DNA from: Macrostomum hystrix | Taxonomy: Eukaryota > Platyhelminthes > Macrostomidae | NCBI GenBank assembly: GCA_950097015.1 | Contig: CATNEN010000002.1 | Coordinates: 7,023,501-7,087,500, forward strand | Length of the DNA: 64,000 bases | Reading direction: 5' to 3' | Part shown: piece after piece, positions 55,213 to 64,000 of the stretch | How positions within the stretch are numbered: position 1 is the first letter of the stretch | Layout: every line of letters starts with the position of its first letter | The notes under the pieces: model-generated | The model's database searches: none | Told to the model about the DNA's origin: nothing | What the model saw: only the letters and a program-made list of their open reading frames with translations | Translations under genes and position numbers: made by a program

Positions 55213-55535
55213 TGATTCATCGTCGTGTGTCTTACCGTGTGTATCATCGTCGTGTGTTTTACCGTGTGTATCATCGTCGTGTGTCTTACCGTGTGTATCA
55301 TCGTCGTGTGTTTTACCGTGTGTATCATCGTCGTGTGTTTTACCGTGTGTATCATCGTCGTGTGTTTTACCGTGTGTATCATCGTCGTGTGTTTTACCGT
55401 GTGTATCATCGTCGTGTGTTTTACCGTGTGTATCATCGTCGTGTGTTTTACCGTGTGTATCATCGTCGTGTGTTTTACCGTGTGTATCATCGTCGTGTGT
55501 TTTACCGTGTGTATCATCGTCGTGTGTCTTTTCGC
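55213..55535 (+). repeat. 27-bp minisatellite, 12 units, between TATA box and splice donor
   Basis: Unit TGTGTATCATCGTCGTGTGT plus TTTACCG, nearly perfect. The period is a multiple of 3 and lacks stops in several frames, so 9-residue repeat proteins are possible on both strands. A consensus donor (GGGACAG|GTAAGC at 55597) follows, so the array may lie in a first exon. Confidence 0.93.
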
Positions 55536-55599
55536 GTGCATTTTCGTGCGTCTTCGTTGCAATCGTTGAACACATCCTAGTATAGATACCGGGACAGGT

Positions 55600-56774
55600 A
55601 AGCCGGTCCAACTAGTTAGCCAAAGAAAAACCCACACTCAATCCCACGTCAGTAAGTAGCTTGCGCTGAGCTCGGTACGTCTGGCCAACTGCTGACGGAG
55701 TGTTAGATAGGGATTGGCAAGCACGGAAGTACTCTCCATATCGCCGACCATCATCGGTGGGACGCCGTCAAATTGACATTGTCATGCCAAAGTGAAGCAT
55801 AAATATAGTCAGGGCAGCTGTGCGGTTTCTCTCATTTCAAATGTTCTTTTTATGAAAAAAGCTGTCAGTTCTTTACTTTCTTGTACCATTATAGGTCTAT
55901 GCATTTTTTATCCTCTGTTAGGTGTCCAAAGTTTGGCACAGAGGCCGATATTTCTTGTAAAAATGTCTCGCTGCTTGAACTGAACGGACTCCAGCGACAC
56001 TTCAGGAGAAATCGGACTCCATTTTCTACTTCTGACCAACACTGGGCAAATCCTATCATCGTAAGGAATTCTAGGTCTTACGGTCCATTATGTTTCACAT
56101 GATAAGTTGTGATCTCCCAGACGAAAGTTGAATAGAATGCTTCTACTTTCGGGGCAAAGAAAATGCATATATTTCTCCGTAGTAAAGTCTTTCATTAACT
56201 TATGATAGAAATGTCACGTAGACATGTCACAAAAGACCGGAGTCACTGCATGGATCAATAAAACTATTAAATTAACCTACTTTGCACAGGTGTGTTGTAA
56301 TATTGTTTACTGCAAGCTGGTACAAAAGTAGTAAATAAGTAGTAAAATATGAATATGAAGCTATTGGATACGATAAATTGAGAAACTTGAAAATAGGAGT
56401 TTATATACGAGTTTAAAAGTAGAAATAAATCTACAAATGCTGAGAAGTGTGACAGGAATTCTAAAAGCATTCTAAAAGTACACTAAGCTTGATCTAGCTC
56501 CAGTAAATCAAGTCCAAGGATGTTGTAGTGAAAATAAGTGCCAAATTGCCTTTATTTAATTTTATCGATTGAGCTTTAGATACAATTAGGAAATCTGAAA
56601 TGCTACTTCAAGATATTTCACTGGCGACAGCATAAGTAAGCTCATATAGCTGTAGGTAGTGTTACATACACCCGCAATTGTAAATTGTGTCAACTGAGCA
56701 TGCAGATCAGCTTTCAGCACTTCTGAGGTCGCAGACTGAGGCAAGCCAAATCCTCGCTACCCACATTAGCAGGT
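55600..56774. other. Intergenic region, no gene seen
   Basis: AT-rich sequence between the 27-bp array and the 3' end of the MSP-like gene. No SINE, tandem array or domain-bearing frame was recognised. Confidence 0.5.
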
Positions 56775-59700
56775 TCAATTCCACTGAGACGCATCGGATG
56801 AGCTATCGCTCAGGATCTCTTGCTGTTGGACTTTCGACAAAGGTGATCCCGAAGATGTTTGCGACAGGGTTGAGCTCAACTGTAGCTGCTGCTGCTGCTG
56901 CTGCTGCTCTTTAGTCTCAATAGGTTCAATTCGCTTGGCAGTCGGTTGAGGCCCAGATAGAATTGAGTCGAACGACACATTGAGCAAGGATATTTTTTTT
57001 AGCTTTTGCTTCTGTTGCAGCGGCGACTGCTGCGACTCCGGCTGCGGCTGTTGCGAATCGAGGTCCGAGTACGAAAAAATGGAACCCGGAGCAACGTCTT
57101 GTAGGCCAGAATCGCGCGAGTGAATTTTTTGGCCAGGGTCAAGCTGCTGCTGCGACGAGATTTGGCTCCTGAGAAGAATTGGCTTGATGGCTGTCAGGAG
57201 GTCGGGCGGATATGACACACCAGTCATGAGCAGTTTTTCGCAGTCATAGCTGAGCTCTACCGCCGGATCCATAGGCTGCCTGATGGAATGCACGGTGGCA
57301 GCGGCGCTGCTCCCATGGTGAAGCAACTCTCCGATGCCTTTTGCGCTTGCAGAGTCAAGAATGCACACTGGCACATTGCGAGGTGCTTCACCGGGGGCGA
57401 AGGTGGTGGCTGCTGCAGCTGCCTCGGGGCCTCCTGTGAAGTTCAAGAGGCCAGCAGTCTTGCCGTTGGCAAAGCTGTTAGAGTCATACCGAGACAGTTG
57501 CACCTGGGTTTCGCTTAGCTGTATGGAACTGGTGGACTGGCGCAAACTTTGAGCACCCGTGGGATCGCAAAACAGCTGGCCGCCTTCACCCTTCACCGAC
57601 TTAAAGACATACTCTGTGTCATCAAAATCATCGTAGCTGAGCTGATTCTTGGAATTGACATGCTGCTCAGCGTCCTTAATGAAGATGCGCACGGTAGCAA
57701 CCTCCAGAGCGCGGCTGAGCGGGTTCTGGTAGGTCGGGTTGCTCATGTCCAGCTGCTCATTGTCGTTGGGATGGCGCAGCCATTCTGGCGCAGCAGACTC
57801 AGTAAAGAAGAAAATATGCAGCTTAAAGATCGGCCCGTCCTCCATGCAGCAGATCCGGGTGTATCTGAAGGCAAGGAATGGCTAGCAAACTGTATTAAAA
57901 AGAGACAAAAAAACAAAATTGTTTGAATGGCACAAACTGACTCACCTCAAGTAAATCTGAATCTGCTCGCATAAGCTATCAGTCAAAGTTGACTCCAGAA
58001 TACCGCAAAACTTGCGCTTCTCCGAGTAGTGCAACAGCTGACCGCTCTTTGGGGTCACCAAGATTTCATCTCCCGGCTCGAGCTGGCCATAATCTTCTTC
58101 CTGAGGTATGATGCAGTAGTACAAAGTAGCTTTATAGATGTTTACCAAGTAGATTTCCGTTAGCCAGTGCGCATGCACGCTGCCGATGCCGCGTTCAATG
58201 ATGACGTCATTCTTTGGATACACAATGACCGGGCCGGATATGGTGTCCTCCGGGACGAAGTAGGGGTAGAAGCAGCGGCTCATCTTGTAGCCACCCGTGA
58301 GTGTCTCGGTGTGTCGGAATAGCTCCTCAATGTTGTAGTTCCTTTCGTCTACCGCATACGGATCTACGAAGGCAACGTCCAGAAGGAACACATGGCTTTG
58401 CACGTGATTCTTTTCGTCCTTGACCCCCGTGTTGCGCTCGGTTGCGGCCATTTTCAGCCACACAGCCAAGTCTTTGCGCCGCTGAATCGTCCGCAACATC
58501 CGCGAAGAGTCTTCGTCCTGCCCCAGGGCTACATTTGCACCAGCGGCCATCAGGCGCGCCGCATCGAACGATGTGCGGCTGTTGCGGTCTGAGAAGAACT
58601 CGCCCATTACAGGGACACTGCCCTCAGCTGTCATGCGATGATCTTCAAAGCCGCTGTCCTTCATGATCGAAGTGAAGTCATGGCCCACTGGCATAGTTGC
58701 GCGTGAGTTAGAGTAGCTTGAATCTTTGTTATTGACGTTGCTATTGTGTCGCCGTTGTTTCTGAGATTGCTGCTGCTGCTTTTCTTGCTGCTTCCAGAAG
58801 GAGCTTTCGTTGGCCGTACTGAGCGCCTCGTCCTCGGCGATGACGTCACTATATAAGAAGCGAATGGACACTGCGTCTGCCTGCTCTTCGTGCTCCTTCT
58901 CGTTGAGGGTGTCTCTAGCCAACGAGGCGAAATTCTTAGTGTCGGCAAAGCGGTGATTGTCGCAACGCACTTTATTCTGCGGTGCGCTGCGACTGACCGA
59001 GGAGCGAAAGAACTTCTTGTCCATCATTATGTCCGCCTGTATATGCTCCGCTGTAGAGTTGACAGCCTCAAGTCCTTATTTAAGTCAATTTTGGGGGTTA
59101 CATAACTGATATTTTCACACCCAACCTTAAAAGTATAAAATTAATATTTGCAGGAGGGCTGCACTGCAAGCAGTGGCACATCATTTAGTGACACTAGACC
59201 CGCAGCAAGCGAGGAGGCAATTCTGCGCATTCCGCTGACTCCGCTGAGCACACACGCACACAGATACCGTACGCAGGCACGCGCTCACACAGGTGTGTAC
59301 ATCTGCCCTGACTTTCTCATCGTCAGACAGTGTAAACTCTCACTGTGCCTTGGAGGTTGGCCCTCAAGGGCGTAAATTGCATGACAAGCCTCCAAGACTT
59401 CTCTCCGAGGCTGCGCCCCCCAAATAAATGTGGCCTCGCCTTGGAATCGAGCTCAGGGACCTTCGTGCGAAAGGCAAACGCGTTAACCGCTCTGCCACTC
59501 ACCTCCCAACCCAACCTTACACGCAGACTCAGATTTAAAAGCGGAGGAAAAAGTCTCACCCGCATCGTCTCCGAAATTGGAAGCGTTCGTAGCAGCTTGC
59601 ATGTTGCTTGACGAATTGTTCCCTATACCGCTAGTCTGGTTTAGATGCTCAAGTGTCTCTGAGAACTTGGATGTCTGGTACTTTAAGCTAAACATTTTAC

Positions 59701-60631
59701 GACGAAATCTCGGCATGAGAACGCCCTCTGTTGGCATGACAACATAATGCTGAGGCGCCGTGGTCCTGAGCTTGTAAATAAGATAGTGACTTGGCGCGTG
59801 ATTCCGGATCGTGACCTCGCCAATCCAGGGATTGTAGGAGCGCTTTCCCTTCTTCAGCTGGATGCGAGTCTCCCGCTTGAACTGGATGTAGCGGTTCGGA
59901 TAAACCTCTGCATGCTCCGCCTTGTACGGCTCGCTCGGATTGGTGAAGTTGCGAAACAGCCGCTGGGCGCGGATTTCAAAGTCGGTGAACTTGCGGATGC
60001 GCAGCACCCGCCGAATCTGCTGATCGCCCTGGTCAAGCTCCTCCTGACGCGTGGCCGCCGCGTCCAACAGGATGTCATTGGACTCGTTCACCCTGTGGTT
60101 CTGCGTGCCAACCTCCGGTATGAGAATGGTGCGTCTCTTTGTGAACGGCAGGCTGGGAATGCGCACCCGGATGCTGGCACGGTAGGGAGCGAACTTCTCC
60201 AGACGGGCCTTCCAGTCCACAGAGTTCAGCACGTTGCCATAGACAATGCACAGGTCCTCCAGCAGCATACTGTGACCTTTCTCTACCATGCGCTCAATGT
60301 ACTCACGATCTGCTCCTTTCATCACCTTGTCCATGTCGCCGATGTACCCGCCTTTGTCATCGTTGAACACCACCATGAACTTGAAGCTGTGGAAGTCATT
60401 CAAGGAGCCCGAAGGCTGCAGCAGGAAGCTCGAGCCCTCCAGCAGGCGGTAGTTATAGTGGTAGTTCCGATCGAGCTGTCTGACTATCACTCCGATGTAC
60501 TCGTTGGGATTCCTATTGAACACCTCGCAGTGACCAATCCAGCTATCCCGGTTGGTGTTGCGCGTCAACAGCACCTCCTGCTGTGGGAAGGCCAGATCGC
60601 TGCGGGCGAACATTCTTTCCGTGACATGCAA
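56775..60631 (-). CDS. 1088-residue protein with MSP (major sperm protein)-like domain, 3 exons
   Basis: Minus-strand exons 59560-60631, 57946-59050 and 56775-57864 with donors GCGG|GTGAGA and TGAG|GTGAGT and phases 1 and 2 that match. Total 3267 coding bases. Residues 257-305 read as an MSP/VAP-type beta-sandwich core: WIGEVTIRNHAPSHYLIYKL followed by RTTAPQHYVVMPTEGVLMP. The N-terminus (HCEVFNRNPNEYIGVIV) and exon 2 (HAHWLTEIYLVNIYKATLYY) show weaker beta-sandwich-like segments. The C-terminal third is disordered and Gln-rich (Q9 tract). MSP domains bind FFAT-type peptides in VAP proteins or self-assemble in nematode sperm. Which role applies here is unknown. A family-A SINE sits in intron 1. 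I do not recognise the full-length architecture. Confidence 0.75.
59139..59512 (-). mobile_element. tRNA-derived SINE, family A, copy 5
   Basis: Best-preserved head: on the minus strand GGTGAGTGGCAGAGCGGTTA (A box, from 59503) and GAGCTCGATTCC (B box, 59454-59443), then the body. The AT-rich tail ends near 59139. It is inserted in intron 1 of the MSP-like gene, same strand. Confidence 0.9.
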
Positions 60632-60732
60632 GTCTAGTCAGGCCTCAATGCTCAGCTTATTTAAGTGATGTCTCTTTGTAAATATACCTTTGCTTTTGAA
60701 TTCGTCACTTCAGCGTTAGATTTCGTCCATCG

Positions 60733-61278
60733 CACAGATCCTATATACACTAGATGGTTCACTTCCATTAGCCTATGTGGAACGCTTTTGCAAATGTCTA
60801 TGGTCGGAATCGTGAGTTGCAGTAAGGCCAGAAAAGTCTGAAAATGCTTGGCAGACGAAGAAGTCAAAAGAAAGTTGACCTTGCATAGAAGCCGAGAAGT
60901 TTCATGAACTCAAAGATTTGCTTCGCTGCTGGCTGCGGCAGCTCGTGTGTACGCGGCTCTGCACAAGAAGCTACTGTTCGACTTCACCGCTTTCCTCAAG
61001 ACGATCGAGGACTTTCCTCCGTCGCGACTCGATAGATGGAGATTCTAGAGTTACAAATGCTGGACCTCCGTCTGGAAGACATCCGGGCAAGCGATCTAAA
61101 ATTGTGCAGTAAGCATTTCGACGATGAATCATTGACGTGTCCACCAGGCATGAGGAATAATCAGGTTCTCGTCTAGCTTGGAATGCACTAACTACCAAAT
61201 CTGGAGAAAGTGCTGCCGCGATTGCTACCTGATGGGCTACAGCCTGTGATTCTACAGCCTGTGTATATAGGATCTGTG
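60733..61278 (+). pseudogene. Broken THAP-domain ORF inside an 18-bp inverted repeat
   Basis: From ATG 60904 the frame reads MNSKICFAAGCGSS ... HRFPQDD, hits one TAG stop (61033-61035), then continues in the same frame as DIRASDLKLCSKHFDDESL to a stop at 61174-61176. The C-x4-C and C-x2-H zinc ligands and the FPxD and CSKHF blocks are those of a THAP zinc finger. The central Trp expected between them appears only in another frame (RLDRWRF), so indels as well as the stop are likely. The region is bracketed by CACAGATCCTATATACAC at 60733-60750 and its exact complement at 61261-61278. THAP domains occur in P-element-type transposases, so a decayed element is likely. Confidence 0.6.
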
Positions 61279-62726
61279 GTCCATCGAATAAACATACAAA
61301 AGCCATAGAATAAGATAGTGTGCCACTAAAAGGGAGAACTGCGTTTAATTTCGTCAACAGTAGCCATAGAATATGAAATGACAGCAAACGCAAACTTGTG
61401 AGGAGGGCAGCAGTCAGAACAGGGCATATAACTAGATAAGAGAAGTCTATTGAACACACAAAACTTCAACAAAGTCAGCCATTAATGTCTTCGAAGTTCA
61501 GGCAGTGATGGAAGTACGTAGAGTGCTCCCCTTGCCAGTGCTTCAACCCTACCATTGTCATTGAAGAATTCAATCTTCATCGCGTTGGTAAGCGCTTATC
61601 AGTCGTTTTCTATCTAGGGCCGCAATCCGCGTATGCCGCCACGCTGAGCCATGGATGGTTCGACAGACGAAATCTATGGCAGTTTAGCCGAAATCCATTT
61701 CTCGTCTTTATATCTCACACTGGTTCGGCCATAGACAAAACTATTTAGTCTTCGCAAAAGCCCCATTTGAAATGAATGGCTTGACGAAACCAAATTCTAA
61801 AAGTGACGAATTCAATCGGAAAAATGTATAGTCTAGCTGCACAATGTGATAGCCACTTCAGCCATAGACGCGCATAGATAGGATGCATCGATGTCTATGG
61901 CATTCAACAGCCAATAGAATGGAACAGGGGGGGAACCGAATGCTAAAATGCGGAAGCAAGCAAAAAATAACTGATCCAGATTAGGACTTTATTCTTTCCT
62001 TTCCTCCATGTGACCCGAGCTTGTCTAAGTAATATACTTGGAATATACTAAGTAATATACTTAGACAAACAATAGTCTACTTTTTCGTATATTTAGTTTC
62101 TTAAAAATATGATCGAAATAACAAATTTAACAGGGAGGCAAGCTGGCTAGAAATCTGATAGCGCGAAAAATACCTGCGGCGTTTTAACAAAATAAAATCA
62201 TTCTTAATATATAGGAAATAAATAAATTGAAACTGGACATACACGGCTTGTAGATTCTATAGGTGACCTCTTGCTGTGATGAATTTCAGAACAACAGCTT
62301 TAATTGTTCTCAAAACAGTGATGATATAGGAAAGTTTGGCTACGCTTCAAGGGCCAATAGAAAGTAGGAGAATGTGCTAGTCGTAATCTTTGATAAAATA
62401 CCCTTAAATATTTATAAGTTCTCGAATCGTTTCGTCGATTTTCGCCAATCAGACAGTTGCAGCATCAGTATTTGAGTGTGAGGTGTATGGAAGGTCGCTT
62501 TTATCTATCTGCTGAGCTATTGATAGAAAATACATTTCAAGAGATATATAATCGAAAAAGGGTTTCTACTTTTCAAGACACCAATGGTGGCGTTTTCTAA
62601 GGAAGAAAACTTAATACTCTAATAGTAGCCTATTGCTGAATGTATTTAATTAGGCCTTCAAAGATTATCCCACAGGTTGCGAGTGTTGCGCCCTCCATGA
62701 ACTTCAACTTCTAGCTCCGAGCTCGG
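61279..62726. other. Spacer, no gene seen
   Basis: AT-rich sequence between the THAP remnant and the Delta/Jagged-like gene. A short imperfect dyad (TGTCTAAGTAATATACTT ... AAGTAATATACTTAGACA) is at about 62023-62068. No coding signal was recognised. Confidence 0.5.
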
Positions 62727-63942
62727 TCAACCGCGGCACATGCCCTGGGCCTCGGCGCCAGTCACCACTCGGTGGCTGCGGTTCATGGCGCACTTCTCGC
62801 CCTCCGGCTCCGGGTTGGTAATGTGCTCCACGGCAATGAGCTCCGGCCTGCCGTGCTTGTACCGAAGCCGGCAGACGTGGAAGCGGCTGGCCGTTCGGCC
62901 GGCGCACGGGTTCTCGGCCGAGTCGTTCTTGTTGCAGCGGTCACCGCTCCAGCCAGCCTGGCAGTGGCACTTAAAGGCGTCGGCGAGGTTCACGCAGCGG
63001 CCGTGGTCGCCGCAGGGCTTGGAGTGGCAGTGGTTGTACATGCGGCACAGGTAGCCGTAGTAATTAGGGAGGCAACTCAACCAGACTCGCAGACTCAAAC
63101 TGAGAAAAGGAGTCGGGGGGGTTCATTTCACAATGTGAAAAGATAAATATATTTCATTTGCTTGCGCCAATGATATGCTCAAGCCACAATGAAACTCACT
63201 GAGTCCTCCCGCTGAGCTGCACCGTCTGCTTCTCTTTTGTGGGTTTCACAGTGCCTTGAATTGTCTCGATAAGGTCGGGGCTGCCCACCCGGTCGTGATC
63301 GTAGACTGTGGATGATAGCGACAGCTGCTCGGGCAGGCTGGTGAACGGCTGAGTTACTGGGTTTGGCTTCGAGCCAATCATCGCGCCGAAGGCCACGGTG
63401 TCCGAGTTGCTGATCCAAGGCAAGGCGATGTTGGCCACGGAGCAGCTTAATGAAGGATTTCAAGTGCCAAATTTAATCAATTAGTCACCTTTGACAACAA
63501 CGCATGTTCGTTAATTACCGCTCACTCCAGGCCCATGTAAGAATGCGCAGCTCAGCCATGGGCATAACGGCTAGAGATTAAGGGTGCGCCCGCTAGGGAT
63601 TTGGGGTGGCCGCTAGGGATTTGGGATGTGTCGCTAGGGATTTAGAAGCGTGAGAAGATATAGAAGCTAAAATAAATGACGTCACCTTCGGTCACAATGT
63701 CTTCCTTACCTCTTGAAGTCGCCGGCGGCCCCAACGCACAGGTTGACCTGCGGGTCGCAGGCGGACACTCGCCTCTCCCAGCTGAAGATCTTCAGGCTGT
63801 CGCAGTAGCGCCCGTCAGCCAGACGCGAGTCCGGGACAGCGTACTGCACGAACTGAACGTGCAGCAAGCCGTGCTGCGGCTCAGCTAGGGCCGTCAGCAC
63901 CGTCAGCAGCAGCGGCAGCAGCAGAGTTGCTGGTCTCAGCAT
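62727..63942 (-). CDS. Secreted Delta/Jagged-like (MNNL-DSL-EGF) Notch-ligand-type protein, 3 exons
   Basis: Minus-strand exons 63710-63942, 63200-63445 and 62727-63099 join in phase 2 at both introns to 283 residues. A signal peptide (LLLPLLLTVLTALA, residues ~7-20) is followed by an MNNL-like N-terminal module (HVQFVQYAVPDSRLADGRYC, CDPQVNLCV, then CSVANIALPW after the first splice, and LPEQLSLSSTVYDHD). A DSL-like start RVWLSCLPNYYGYLC (164-178) leads straight into one EGF module (C184-C215, with GRCVNLADAFKCHCQAGWSG). The DSL segment has only the first two cysteines of the usual six, so the DSL is truncated or merged with the EGF. No transmembrane segment follows. The tail is polar with four further cysteines. 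Canonical DSL ligands activate Notch from the cell surface; a soluble short form could act as a co-ligand or antagonist (inference). Confidence 0.72.
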
Positions 63943-64000
63943 TTTACTCTAGATTTCTCGGTTAGAGTAATTAAAACTACAAAACTCAGAGCTGATGCCA

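Noticed and set aside
59479-59512. Functional tRNA gene
   Set aside because: A and B boxes are present, but no acceptor stem closes and the sequence continues into the SINE body shared by five copies.

Overview
This is metazoan nuclear DNA. Genes carry canonical GT-AG introns whose phases join without a shift, the coding exons are GC-rich in an AT-rich background, and tRNA-derived SINEs, foldback elements and many locus-private minisatellites are scattered through the window. The gene set (TAF3, SERGEF, SURF6, HSPBP1, SLC3A2-type heavy chain, globin, KIF9, a Notch-ligand-like protein, an MSP-like-domain protein) is animal. The repeat-rich style recalls a free-living flatworm such as Macrostomum or another lophotrochozoan, but that placement is an inference.

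Layout. 0-10 kb, all on +: the 3' part of a TAF3-like gene, a SERGEF-like RCC1 gene and a SURF6 gene, separated by minisatellites and SINEs. 10.9-17 kb, on -: HSPBP1 and an SLC3A2-type transporter heavy chain, with an AT-rich gene desert between them. 18-24.6 kb: mostly tandem repeats, including a 3.2-kb array with higher-order structure. 24.8-28 kb, on +: a four-exon globin with an N-terminal MGC acylation-type motif. 28.9-35.7 kb, on -: a complete nine-exon KIF9 kinesin whose introns are filled with minisatellites and two SINEs. 35.8-39 kb: AT-rich spacer and tandem repeats.

39.7-48.3 kb is the most unusual part. Two large, intron-containing, convergent genes lie between and beside three ~100-130 bp inverted-repeat hairpins and two perfect 38-bp palindromes that share an 18-bp core. 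The left gene (+, 903 aa after splicing) ends in a superfamily 3 (Rep-like) helicase domain. The right gene (-, 943 aa after splicing) has N-terminal zinc-finger-like motifs, a proline-rich repeat and a C-terminal tyrosine-recombinase domain. I read this as one eukaryotic mobile or virus-like element that pairs a replication helicase with a tyrosine recombinase. I do not recognise a described family with this architecture.

48.3-64 kb: CAG-rich duplicated exon-like segments, a CCTAGA-type minisatellite also found on the other side of the element, two foldback (MITE-like) elements, a small Cys/Ala/Gly-rich protein gene behind a TATA box, a 27-bp array directly behind another TATA box, a three-exon 1088-aa MSP-like-domain gene (-), a broken THAP-domain ORF inside an inverted repeat, and a three-exon secreted Delta/Jagged-like gene (-).

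All gene models come from reading frames, splice-site consensus and phase agreement plus remembered family features. No alignment or search was run.
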